Made by a program: the position numbers and the translations under genes
The notes under the pieces: model-generated
What the model was told of the DNA's origin: nothing
What the model saw: the letters and a program-made list of their open reading frames with translations, nothing else
Database searches by the model: none
Origin: Arthrobacter sp.
GTDB lineage: Bacteria; Actinomycetota; Actinomycetes; Actinomycetales; Micrococcaceae
DNA length: 37,838 bases
Assembly (NCBI GenBank): GCA_030146405.1
Contig: JASLBS010000194.1
Coordinates: forward strand, 1 to 37,838
Direction: 5' to 3'
Shown here: one piece after another, positions 24,520 to 31,179 of the stretch
How the letters are laid out: each line of letters opens with the position of its first letter
Numbering within the stretch: the first letter of the stretch is position 1

Positions 24520-25761
24520 TCAGCCCCTGGAACGGGAGCGCTGGACGAACGAGCCCACCGCGAGAGCCGCGCACGCGGTGGAGACGGCGAGCGCGAACAC
24601 GGTGACCGAGGCATCGAGTCCCCAGATCCCGGCCGCGGCGCCGAGCCCCAGTACCGGGACGGCGCTGCCGAGGTAGGTGATCACGTACACGGCGCTGACC
24701 GTCTGGGCGTGCAGTGCCGGGGCCACCTTGAGGGAGACCTCGTTGAACACCACGCGGAAGGCCATGCCCTGGCCGAACCCGGCCAGGAGGCACACTGATA
24801 CGAGGATCGGCAGGCTGCCGCTGATCTGGGCCACCGGCAGGAAACCCACACCGAGCGCCATGGCGCTCAGGCCCAGCGGCACCACGAAACGGCCGCGCGG
24901 GGAGAGGAGCTGGCTGACGGCCGAGGCGCCGAGCACGAGCGCCGCGAGCAGCCCGATCAGCGGGCGGGAGGAGGTGCCGGCGATACTCGCGAACCAGGTG
25001 GGGGCGAGGCTCAGCGTGAAGCCGAAGACGGCGAAGCTGAGGAAACCGATCGTGGCGGCGGTGAGGAACGAGCGGCGCGCATCCCGGGACACGGCCGGCA
25101 GGCGGGGCCGGAGCGCGGCCAGCGGATTGTTCGCGGCCGCCTGCTTGATGGCGGGCCGTGCACGGAGCAGCAGGAGCGGGACCAGCAGACTCGCGAGCAC
25201 CACGAGGTACACGAGGAAGGGCGTCCGCGTGGGAACGGGCAGGAGGGAGAGGAGCCCGCCGATCACGGGGCCGGCCGCCACTCCCCCGGCGGAGGCGAGC
25301 AGCGTGAAGCGCGAGGCCCACTCCGGCCGGGTGGGCAGCAGATCACGCAGGGCGGCCGCGCTGGCTCCCGTGGCGAGCGCCACGGCACCACCCTGGAGCA
25401 TCCGCCCGACCGCCAGGAGGGACAGCGAGGTGGCGAGGGCGAAACAGGCGGCTCCGAGCAGGCCGAGCAGCACCGCGAGGACCAGGGCGGCGCGGCGGCC
25501 GATGTGGTCCGACCAGTGGCCGGTCAGCAGGAGCCCGCCGATGAGCGCCACCACGTAGGAGGTGAAGGCCACCGTCACGGCGAAGGGCGACAACCCGAGG
25601 TCGGCCTGGATCAGCGGGTAGATCGGGGTGGCGAGGTTCGCACCGATGAGGAGCGTGGAAATCACCGTCACCGCGAGGGCGAGGCGGACGGCCAGCGAGG
25701 CGTCCCAGCTCCGGTCCCGGACCGGGGAGGGTCTCATCCGGAACTCGTCGATGACGCTCAT
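24520..25761 (-). CDS. MFS transporter (drug-efflux-type), 413 aa
   Basis: Twelve-helix major facilitator protein. The motif A loop between helices 2 and 3 is present as GHWSDHIGRRAALV. Helices 4-5 include VGRMLQGGAVALATGASAAA, and GGVAAGPVIGGLLSLLPVP has the motif C pattern of 12-TM antiporters. ATG 25761 (MSVIDEFRM) was chosen because AGGAGG sits at correct spacing; the frame opens 30 codons further up, but that part overlaps the shared promoter region. Divergent from the Lrp/AsnC gene with a 152-bp spacer, so it may be its target. Substrate unknown; an amino-acid or drug exporter would fit. Confidence 0.87.
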   Translation of the reverse strand: MSVIDEFRMRPSPVRDRSWDASLAVRLALAVTVISTLLIGANLATPIYPLIQADLGLSPFAVTVAFTSYVVALIGGLLLTGHWSDHIGRRAALVLAVLLGLLGAACFALATSLSLLAVGRMLQGGAVALATGASAAALRDLLPTRPEWASRFTLLASAGGVAAGPVIGGLLSLLPVPTRTPFLVYLVVLASLLVPLLLLRARPAIKQAAANNPLAALRPRLPAVSRDARRSFLTAATIGFLSFAVFGFTLSLAPTWFASIAGTSSRPLIGLLAALVLGASAVSQLLSPRGRFVVPLGLSAMALGVGFLPVAQISGSLPILVSVCLLAGFGQGMAFRVVFNEVSLKVAPALHAQTVSAVYVITYLGSAVPVLGLGAAAGIWGLDASVTVFALAVSTACAALAVGSFVQRSRSRG

Positions 25762-25862
25762 TGCACCCCTCCTGCTGATCGGCGGCATATCCGGCGCGCT
25801 TGCTCCCGGCTGACTATAGGATGGAGCCGGTTGACCGCCCTGCAGTGTCATCGGGTGCCTAT

Positions 25863-25879
25863 TTGAGCGCTGTGCGCAA
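25863..25879. promoter_or_regulatory. Imperfect palindrome, candidate Lrp/AsnC operator
   Basis: TTGAGCGC-TGT-GCGC-AA shows dyad symmetry with one base missing in the right arm. It lies between the divergent MFS and Lrp/AsnC genes, 35 bp before the regulator start. The position fits autoregulation; the assignment is inference. Confidence 0.3.
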
Positions 25880-25913
25880 CACGAGCTGCACCGATTGATG
25901 GAGAGTGACCTTT

Positions 25914-26396
25914 ATGAGCAGTCTGGACCACCTCGACCTCCGTCTCCTCCTCGAACTCGTCAGGGATCCCCGTGCACAGGTGAGCGAGTTGAGCGAACTG
26001 CTCGGGATCGCCCGCAATACCGCGCAGAGCCGCATTCGGCGGCTCCTCCGCGCAGGAACCCTCCGCCACAGCGGCAGGGAACTTGATCTGGAAGCGGTCG
26101 GCTATGACGTCATCGCCTTCATCACCATCGAGGTGGCCCACCGGGAGCTCGACGGCGTCATCGCCGCGCTGCGCACCCTGCACCAGGTGCTGGAGGTGCA
26201 TGAGATCTCCGGCCGGGGTGACGTCTGGTGCCGGGTGGCGGCCACCGACACGCACCACCTGCAGTCCTGTCTGCGGGGCGTCCTCAAGATCAAGGGAGTC
26301 ATCCGGACGGAGACGGTCCTCGCACTGCACGAACACATCCCCTACCGCACCGAACCGCTGCTGGAACGCCTCACGCAGCGGCCCGCCGACGCCTGA
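25914..26396 (+). CDS. Lrp/AsnC-family transcriptional regulator, 160 aa
   Basis: Feast/famine regulator. N-terminal winged helix-turn-helix: LDHLDLRLLLELVRDPRAQV, then SELSELLGIARNTAQSRIRR (recognition helix). The C-terminal RAM ligand-binding domain follows: VIAFITIEVAHRELDGVIAA and EVHEISGRGDVWCRVAATDT, ending ALHEHIPYRTEPLLERL. Such proteins form dimers/octamers that respond to amino acids. ATG 25914 has GGAG about 10 nt ahead; the GTG 25905 lacks one. It is followed after 15 bp by the AlaX-type gene (probably one operon) and is divergent from the MFS gene, so an amino-acid-linked function for all three is plausible but unproven. Confidence 0.92.
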   Translation: MSSLDHLDLRLLLELVRDPRAQVSELSELLGIARNTAQSRIRRLLRAGTLRHSGRELDLEAVGYDVIAFITIEVAHRELDGVIAALRTLHQVLEVHEISGRGDVWCRVAATDTHHLQSCLRGVLKIKGVIRTETVLALHEHIPYRTEPLLERLTQRPADA

Positions 26397-26411
26397 CCCA
26401 CGAGGAGCACC

Positions 26412-27275
26412 ATGGCCCTGCCGAGCACCGACACCGCTGTCACCTACCCGCAGGGGGCTACCGAGACCACGTCCCGGGTGCTCCACGTGGAATCGAGGGA
26501 GGACGGCCGGCTCGCCGTCCTGCTGGACACCAGCGCCTTCCATCCCGTCGATCATGCCTGGCCGGACCAGGGCGCCGATCGCGGGGAGCTCGTCTCGGGC
26601 ACCTCCCGCTGGCCCGTGGTCGACTGCCTCGTGGGAGCCACCGACGGCACGACCCTGTATCTCGGCGCCGAGGCCCCGGTGCGCAAGGGCACGGAGGGCT
26701 GGGCGTTCGTGGTGGTGCACGTGCTCGAGGGGAACGGCCCGGCGGAGGGCGACGACGTCGTCACCCGGGTGGACGCGGACCACCGTGCGGCTGTCTCAGC
26801 GGGGCACACGGGCTGCCATCTGGCGTCCCTCGCCCTCAACCGGGCACTCACGGGACGCTGGAAGAAGGAGGTGGCTCCCGACGCGCTGGGAGCCCCGAAC
26901 TTCGACGCCCTCGCGATCGACACCACGACCATCGGCGAGTTCGGCTCGGCGGACGCCTACCGGCTCGGTAAGTCCCTGCGCCGCAAGGGTTTCTCGCTCG
27001 AGGATTTCGACACCGACGCCACGGCCACCGCGGTGAATGCGACGCTCGCGGAATGGACCGCTACCGACGCAGCGATCAGGATCGAGGCCGACGGCCCGGG
27101 CCTGACGGACCGCCGCCGATGGGTGTGCGATCTCCCCGGTCAACGGGCCGAGATCCCCTGCGGGGGCACGCACCTGACCTCCCTCGCAGGGGTGGCCGTG
27201 GAGGTCGCGCTCGCTCTGGACGAGGTGGCAGGAACCCCTGTGCTCCGGATGGCCACCCGCGTCACGACGCAGTAG
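26412..27275 (+). CDS. Alanyl-tRNA editing protein, AlaX-type metal-dependent hydrolase, 287 aa
   Basis: Free-standing homologue of the AlaRS editing domain, expected to hydrolyse misacylated Ser- or Gly-tRNA(Ala). The four zinc ligands are all in place: HxxxH as His132 and His136 (GHTGCHLASLALN), and CxxxH as Cys250 and His254 (IPCGGTHLTSL). The N-terminal beta-barrel half (VLHVESREDGRLAVLLDTSA, then FHP near 43) matches AlaX-II/long forms rather than minimal AlaX-I. GAGGAG lies five bases before ATG 26412. Co-directional with the Lrp/AsnC gene 15 bp upstream, an unusual regulator for an editing enzyme. No synthetase core is attached, so it is not an alaS fragment. Confidence 0.88.
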   Translation: MALPSTDTAVTYPQGATETTSRVLHVESREDGRLAVLLDTSAFHPVDHAWPDQGADRGELVSGTSRWPVVDCLVGATDGTTLYLGAEAPVRKGTEGWAFVVVHVLEGNGPAEGDDVVTRVDADHRAAVSAGHTGCHLASLALNRALTGRWKKEVAPDALGAPNFDALAIDTTTIGEFGSADAYRLGKSLRRKGFSLEDFDTDATATAVNATLAEWTATDAAIRIEADGPGLTDRRRWVCDLPGQRAEIPCGGTHLTSLAGVAVEVALALDEVAGTPVLRMATRVTTQ

Positions 27276-27322
27276 GAGGTACTCACTACTTCCAGGCCCA
27301 CCCTCTACGGGCGGCCCGAGTC

Positions 27323-28231
27323 CTAGGCCCGGCGCCGCTGCAGCACGTTGTCGAGGTCGATCCGACCCGCTGTGGGCTCGGGGGTTTCGGCCGCATCGCC
27401 GGACTCCGCCCTGCGGGCAGCAGCTTCGGCGGCCTTGATCGGGGTCCTCGTCTGGGCCTTCGGCGCCTCGGGCAGATCCAGCGGCGCAGGTGCCTGACGC
27501 TCGGCCTTGGGCGAAGCCACGTAGGTGGGCCTCGGAACCTCGACCGGGGCCCAGCCCGTGGACCGCGCGGGCCCGGTGTGCGCGCTGATGTCCGCCCGCA
27601 CGTCCACCACCGATGAACCATGAGCATTCGAGAGGGCCGCGGTCCGCAGCTCCATGGGACTCACCTGCCGGGGCGCCGTCTCCTCGGCGTCGAACAGGAC
27701 AGTGGGGCGCTGCGGACGAACGGGCAGCGGAGGTGCGACGGGCTGCGGTTCCACGAACTGCGCCGGGGCCATGGCCTCGGCGAAGGCCCGGTCGACGCGC
27801 GCCCGCCTGCTGCGGATCGCCAGTGCCCGGAGAGTCCCGACGGCGGCGACCGTCACGGCAGCGAGGACGAGCGGGACGAGGAGGGGAACCATGCCGATCA
27901 TTGCGAGTACCGCTGTGACGAGGGCTCCGCAGAGAGCTGCGATCCCCAGGAGTGCGACGGCGATACGCCCCCAGCGGGGTCGGAACGGGGCACCCTGCAT
28001 ATCATCTGCTGCTCGGGCCAGGGCCCGGGGCAGCCCGGAGCCGTCCTGCTCCTGTGGCACTGTCGTCTTCATCATGCTCCCCATGGGGCCGGTGGCCCCT
28101 GCTGTCGGTGATCGTCGTGCTCTACCGGGTGTGGCCCGGAGTGTCCGCCGAAGGACGAAGGGCGCCACCCATACGAGCCACAATCCCACGATCGCGGCGA
28201 GCACCAATGAGCTGTCCACTGAGATGGCCAC
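27323..28231 (-). CDS. Conserved actinobacterial membrane protein (Rv0996-like position), 302 aa
   Basis: Function unknown. An N-terminal anchor (DSSLVLAAIVGLWLVWVAPF, 6-25) is followed by an Arg-rich linker, then two helices in tandem (around 90-112 and 115-135), and a long cytoplasmic Pro/Ala-rich tail with two conserved-looking islands (PMELRTAALSNAHGS; GRIDLDNVLQRRRA at the C-terminus). The order galU / rimJ-like GNAT / this protein mirrors Rv0993-Rv0996 of M. tuberculosis. The GTG start at 28231 has TACCGT seven bases upstream and no ribosome site, so it is probably leaderless, with its own promoter 70 bp after the GNAT stop. Confidence 0.75.
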   Translation of the reverse strand: MAISVDSSLVLAAIVGLWLVWVAPFVLRRTLRATPGRARRSPTAGATGPMGSMMKTTVPQEQDGSGLPRALARAADDMQGAPFRPRWGRIAVALLGIAALCGALVTAVLAMIGMVPLLVPLVLAAVTVAAVGTLRALAIRSRRARVDRAFAEAMAPAQFVEPQPVAPPLPVRPQRPTVLFDAEETAPRQVSPMELRTAALSNAHGSSVVDVRADISAHTGPARSTGWAPVEVPRPTYVASPKAERQAPAPLDLPEAPKAQTRTPIKAAEAAARRAESGDAAETPEPTAGRIDLDNVLQRRRA

Positions 28232-28238
28232 ATCTAGA

Positions 28239-28244
28239 ACGGTA
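28239..28244 (-). promoter_or_regulatory. Predicted leaderless -10 box, membrane protein gene
   Basis: Minus-strand TACCGT lies seven bases before GTG 28231. Confidence 0.4.
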
Positions 28245-28312
28245 GGAGCAGAGCCGGGCTGCCGCCCGTATTACTCTCGGTGTGTCGGCCGCCAATATGC
28301 TCCGGCAGGAAT

Positions 28313-28951
28313 TCAACTCCCGCTTTCCGGACGATCCTGCCCGGATTCCTCCAGCCAGGGGGTCAGGAGCCCTCGCGGAACCTCTTCCGCCGTCAGCGCG
28401 AAACTCCTGTGATCGGCCCACTGCCCGGCGATGTGCAGGTATCGAGGACGCAGGCCCTCGTCCCGGAAGTGCAACTTCTCCACCACGCGCAGGCTGGGTC
28501 GGTTCTCCGGGCGGATGTTGATCTCCATCCGATGCAGCCCCAGTTCGCCGAAGCAGTAATCGGTGGCGATCGCCACGGCGGTGGGTGCGATACCGCGGCC
28601 GGCCCGCTGGGAATCCACCCAGTAACCGAGCGTGGCTGTCATGGCGGATCCCCACGTGATGCTCGAGACCGTGAGCTGTCCCACGAGCTGCTCCCTGCCG
28701 GTCGCCTGCTGCTCCACGATCACGAAGGGCAGCGCGGAACCCGCCCGGGCCTGTGCCGCGAGGGACCGCACCATCTGGTGGAAGGTGGGGAGGAAGCCCT
28801 CGGGGTCAGGATTCGATGCTTCCCAGGGGGCAAGCCAGCGGGCATTACGGTGCCGTACCGCAGTCCATGCTGGCTTGTCCCTGTGACGGATGGGCCTCAG
28901 GGCCAGTGATCCGGCCCTGAGGGTCACGGGCCAGCTGCTCGCCGACCACAC
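28313..28951 (-). CDS. rimJ: GNAT acetyltransferase, RimJ/RimL type, 212 aa
   Basis: GCN5-related N-acetyltransferase likely to acetylate a protein N-terminus. The family landmarks are LRPIRHRDKPAWTAVRHRNA (18-37), TLGYWVDSQRAGRGIAPTAV with the acetyl-CoA loop QRAGRGIA, and GLHRMEINIRPENRPSLRVV followed by EKLHFRDEG, typical of RimJ/RimL. GTG start at 28951, six bases after the galU stop and without a ribosome site of its own, so translational coupling to galU is likely. RimJ is a best-family label, supported by the same position next to galU in other actinobacteria; the target protein is not known. Confidence 0.85.
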   Translation of the reverse strand: MWSASSWPVTLRAGSLALRPIRHRDKPAWTAVRHRNARWLAPWEASNPDPEGFLPTFHQMVRSLAAQARAGSALPFVIVEQQATGREQLVGQLTVSSITWGSAMTATLGYWVDSQRAGRGIAPTAVAIATDYCFGELGLHRMEINIRPENRPSLRVVEKLHFRDEGLRPRYLHIAGQWADHRSFALTAEEVPRGLLTPWLEESGQDRPESGS

Positions 28952-28957
28952 GACGTG

Positions 28958-29860
28958 CTAGTCCGCGATGTTCTTGCTGAAATCCTTGATCCAGGCCCGG
29001 AGGTCCGGCCCGAGGTCCTCGCGCTCGGAGGCCAGCGTCACCACGGCCTTCAGGTAGCTCAGCTTGTCACCGGTGTCGTAGCGGCGGCCGCGGAAGACGA
29101 CGCCGTACACGCCGGCACCCTCGCCCTCGGCGGCGGCCAGGGTCTGCAGAGCATCCGTGAGCTGGATCTCGTCGCCGCGGCCCGGCGCCGTGGTCTCGAG
29201 CACGTCGAAGACACGCGGGTGGAGCACGTAGCGTCCGATCAGGGCGAGGTTCGACGGCGCGTCCTCGACCGAGGGCTTCTCGACGAGCGAATTGACGCGG
29301 ACGTGGTCCTCGCCGTCGACCTCGGTGATGTCGGCGCATCCGTAGGAGCTGATCTGCTCGGGGTCCACCTCGATCAGGCCGATCACCGAGCCACCCGTCC
29401 GAGCCTGCACCTCGATCATCGTTCTGAGCAGCGGATCGCGTTCGTCGATGAGGTCATCACCGAGGAGCACGGCGAACGGCTCGTCGCCCACGTGCAGCTT
29501 GGCCCGGAGCACCGCGTGGCCGAGGCCCTTGGGATCACCCTGGCGCAGGTAGTGGATGTCACCGAGCTCCGAGGGGCGGCGCACGGCCGCGAGCTTGTCG
29601 AGGTCCCCCTTCGCCTCGAGCGTCTGCTCGATGAAGGGCACACGGTCGAAGTGGTCCTCCAGGGCGCGCTTGTTGCGTCCGGTGATCATCAGGACGTCGG
29701 ACAGCCCGGCATCAACGGCCTCCTGGACGACGTACTGGATGGCGGGCTTGTCGACGACGGGCAGCATTTCCTTGGGCATCGCCTTGGTGGCGGGCAGGAA
29801 ACGGGTTCCCAGGCCGGCGGCGGGGATGACAGCCTTCGTCACGCGTGATTGCAGATTCAT
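28958..29860 (-). CDS. galU: UTP-glucose-1-phosphate uridylyltransferase, 300 aa
   Basis: Makes UDP-glucose from UTP and glucose-1-phosphate for cell-envelope glycans and trehalose. The nucleotide loop AAGLGTRFLPATKAMPKEML (14-33) and VDKPAIQYVVQEAVDAG are diagnostic. GDPKGLGHAVLRAK, VLLGDDLIDERDPLL and LVEKPSVEDAPSNLALIGRY follow, and RYDTGDKLSYLKAVV near the end completes the family. Normal length. ATG 29860 is preceded by TAGTGT at seven bases and no ribosome site: a leaderless start. Divergent from the 5-FCL gene over only 57 bp. In M. tuberculosis moeA1 lies between galU and rimJ; here nothing does. Confidence 0.96.
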   Translation of the reverse strand: MNLQSRVTKAVIPAAGLGTRFLPATKAMPKEMLPVVDKPAIQYVVQEAVDAGLSDVLMITGRNKRALEDHFDRVPFIEQTLEAKGDLDKLAAVRRPSELGDIHYLRQGDPKGLGHAVLRAKLHVGDEPFAVLLGDDLIDERDPLLRTMIEVQARTGGSVIGLIEVDPEQISSYGCADITEVDGEDHVRVNSLVEKPSVEDAPSNLALIGRYVLHPRVFDVLETTAPGRGDEIQLTDALQTLAAAEGEGAGVYGVVFRGRRYDTGDKLSYLKAVVTLASEREDLGPDLRAWIKDFSKNIAD

Positions 29861-29867
29861 GGGCACC

Positions 29868-29873
29868 ACACTA
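29868..29873 (-). promoter_or_regulatory. Predicted leaderless -10 box, galU
   Basis: Minus-strand TAGTGT lies seven bases before ATG 29860. Confidence 0.45.
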
Positions 29874-29905
29874 CATAAGACCCACCCTCCAACTGCGCTG
29901 ATGCG

Positions 29906-29911
29906 CACAAT
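29906..29911 (+). promoter_or_regulatory. Predicted leaderless -10 box, 5-FCL gene
   Basis: CACAAT lies six bases before GTG 29918. It shares the 57-bp divergent spacer with the galU promoter, so the two may be co-regulated or interfere. Confidence 0.4.
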
Positions 29912-29917
29912 GGTGAC

Positions 29918-30592
29918 GTGATGTCCTTTCCTCGTGATCCTGCCAAGTCCGCGTTGCGCATCTCCCTGGGTTCGGCGCGCGCCTCCCTCGCGCCCGAGGA
30001 CCGGCGCGAGCAATCGGAGAAGCTTCGGCGCAGCATCGTGGAGCATGTGCGCGACGCCCTGCCCACCCACCGTCGCGGCACCGGGGAGCACGACGCCGTC
30101 GGTTCCGGTTCCGGTTCCGGTTCCCCGATCATCGCCGCGTACCTCGGTGTCCCACCGGAGCCCGACACCGCGCCGATCCTCGCGGACCTGCACGGCCTCG
30201 GTTTCCGGGTCGTGCTCCCGGTGTGTGAGCCGGACCACCGGCTGTCCTGGGCCTTCTGGGGTCCCGGGGATGTGCTGCAGCGCTCGGTACGCGCCCCCGT
30301 GGACGAGCCGACCGGTCCCCGCCATGCCTTCGTCGACCTGCCGAACGTCGCGCTCATGCTCGTGCCCGCACTCGGTATCGACGAAAAGGGCAACCGCGTG
30401 GGACAGGGCGGCGGATACTACGACCGGCTCCTGGCGCAGCACCCCATCGATGAAGTCGGCGCCTTTCCCCGCCTCGCCGTGGTGTACCGCTCCGAGCTGT
30501 TGCCTGCCGGGGCCGTGCCGGTCGAGCCGTGGGACCAGCGGGTGTCGGGCGCCTTCACCCCCGACGGATTCTTCCGGGTGCCCTCGGAGTGA
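29918..30592 (+). CDS. 5-formyltetrahydrofolate cyclo-ligase, 224 aa
   Basis: Converts 5-formyl-THF to 5,10-methenyl-THF using ATP, in the folate one-carbon cycle. N-terminal KSALRISLGSARASLAPEDR is the substrate-binding start, IIAAYLGVPPEPDT the first strand region and VDLPNVALMLVPALGIDEKG the core. GQGGGYYDRLLA is the ATP/Mg signature, followed by VVYRSELLPAG and VSGAFTPDGFFR. GTG 29918 is chosen for the CACAAT box six bases ahead; ATG 29921 is the alternative, one codon shorter. An in-frame (GS) run at residues about 62-69 comes from a tandem hexamer and probably forms a flexible loop. It is the leader of a plus-strand series with the Ruc-like gene, which has its own promoter. Confidence 0.94.
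   Translation: MMSFPRDPAKSALRISLGSARASLAPEDRREQSEKLRRSIVEHVRDALPTHRRGTGEHDAVGSGSGSGSPIIAAYLGVPPEPDTAPILADLHGLGFRVVLPVCEPDHRLSWAFWGPGDVLQRSVRAPVDEPTGPRHAFVDLPNVALMLVPALGIDEKGNRVGQGGGYYDRLLAQHPIDEVGAFPRLAVVYRSELLPAGAVPVEPWDQRVSGAFTPDGFFRVPSE
30101..30124 (+). repeat. Tandem hexamer GGTTCC x4 within the 5-FCL gene
   Basis: Four perfect head-to-tail copies of GGTTCC encode alternating Gly-Ser. Copy-number change would add or remove GS pairs without shifting the frame. Confidence 0.85.
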
Positions 30593-30627
30593 ACGAGCCC
30601 GTCGGACGGTGACGCCGCATCCGGGTG

Positions 30628-30633
30628 TAGACT
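30628..30633 (+). promoter_or_regulatory. Predicted -10 box of the Ruc-like gene
   Basis: TAGACT directly preceded by TG; transcription would begin near 30640, inside the CIRCE element, leaving a leader of about 77 nt. Confidence 0.5.
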
Positions 30634-30658
30634 GGCACTCGACCTTGGAGAGTGCCAG
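30632..30658 (+). promoter_or_regulatory. CIRCE element (HrcA operator)
   Basis: CTGGCACTC-N9-GAGTGCCAG is a perfect 9-bp inverted repeat with exactly nine bases between arms. It matches the CIRCE consensus TTAGCACTC-N9-GAGTGCTAA at seven of nine positions per arm, including the whole GCACTC/GAGTGC core. It overlaps the end of the -10 box and the expected transcription start of the gene at 30717, a classic repressor position. HrcA should release it on heat shock. Confidence 0.88.
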
Positions 30659-30716
30659 CAGCAGACTCGATCGCGCCGGCCTCCGGGGAGTTCCGACGCC
30701 CTCCAGGAGGATCTTC

Positions 30717-31061
30717 ATGCCCATGTACGCCTATGCCTGCAAGGACTGCGGCCACGCCTTCGACATCCAGCAGTCGTTCTCCGACGACTCGCTCACGGTG
30801 TGCCCCGAGTGCGGTGGTGCCCTCCGCAAGAAGTTCAACAGCGTAGGGGTCGTGTTCAAGGGGTCCGGTTTCTACCGCAACGATTCGCGCGCCACCTCCA
30901 CGAGCTCAGAGGCCGGATCGTCGCCATCGTCGACGTCGCCGGGTACGGAGTCGAAGAAGGAAGCCTCCGGTACACCCGCCAAGGCGTCCTCCTCCACGTC
31001 ATCCTCATCCACCCCGGCAGCCTCCGCGACCTCATCCGGTAAGAGCTCGACCACCTCCTGA
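30717..31061 (+). CDS. ruc: Ruc-like redox-regulated chaperone, FmdB-family zinc ribbon, 114 aa
   Basis: N-terminal FmdB-type zinc ribbon: MPMYAYACKDCGHAFDIQQS with Cys8 and Cys11, then VCPECGG with Cys29 and Cys32, followed by FNSVGVVFKGSGFYRND. Residues after about 60 are a low-complexity Ser/Thr/Ala tail, surely disordered. The same design (four-Cys ribbon, Ser-rich tail, about 110 residues, next to the 5-FCL gene) is found in Rv0991c (Ruc) of M. tuberculosis, a heat-shock protein that becomes an active holdase when its cysteines are oxidised and works with DnaK. The CIRCE operator upstream strengthens the match. AGGAGG precedes ATG 30717 at good spacing. Assigning Ruc is inference from design, synteny and regulation. 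Confidence 0.85.
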   Translation: MPMYAYACKDCGHAFDIQQSFSDDSLTVCPECGGALRKKFNSVGVVFKGSGFYRNDSRATSTSSEAGSSPSSTSPGTESKKEASGTPAKASSSTSSSSTPAASATSSGKSSTTS

Positions 31062-31073
31062 TCCACCGCGCCC

Positions 31074-31100
31074 TCCCTCACCCCGATGGGTGACGAGGGA
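31074..31100 (+). terminator. Hairpin terminator after the Ruc-like gene
   Basis: TCACCC-CGAT-GGGTGA forms a 6-bp stem with a tetraloop, extended by TCCC/GGGA after a 3-nt bulge. It begins 12 bases after the stop codon. Confidence 0.65.
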
Positions 31101-31132
31101 CCGAGGACTCAGCATGGGCGGATGTCCACATA

Positions 31133-31177
31133 GTCCACCCTAGGAAGGGCAGGAGTTCCGCGCTTCCTAGGGTGGAC
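31133..31177 (+). promoter_or_regulatory. Perfect 15-bp inverted repeat covering the SAF-gene -10 box
   Basis: GTCCACCCTAGGAAG (31133-31147) and CTTCCTAGGGTGGAC (31163-31177) are perfect inverted copies with a 15-nt spacer. The right arm contains TAGGGT (31168-31173), six bases before ATG 31180, which looks like a leaderless -10 box. The AGGGTGG in the same arm could alternatively be a ribosome site. It may be an operator (DNA) or, if transcription starts further up, an RNA hairpin hiding the start. Confidence 0.7.
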
Positions 31178-31179
31178 GC

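Noticed and set aside
26412..27275. AlaX-type gene as a fragment of alanyl-tRNA synthetase
   Set aside because: It has its own ribosome site and a complete editing domain with all four metal ligands, at the right length for free-standing AlaX forms.
31148..31162. AGGAG in the palindrome spacer as the ribosome site of the SAF gene
   Set aside because: It lies about 25 nt from the ATG, too far for initiation; the right arm itself is a better candidate for the start signal.
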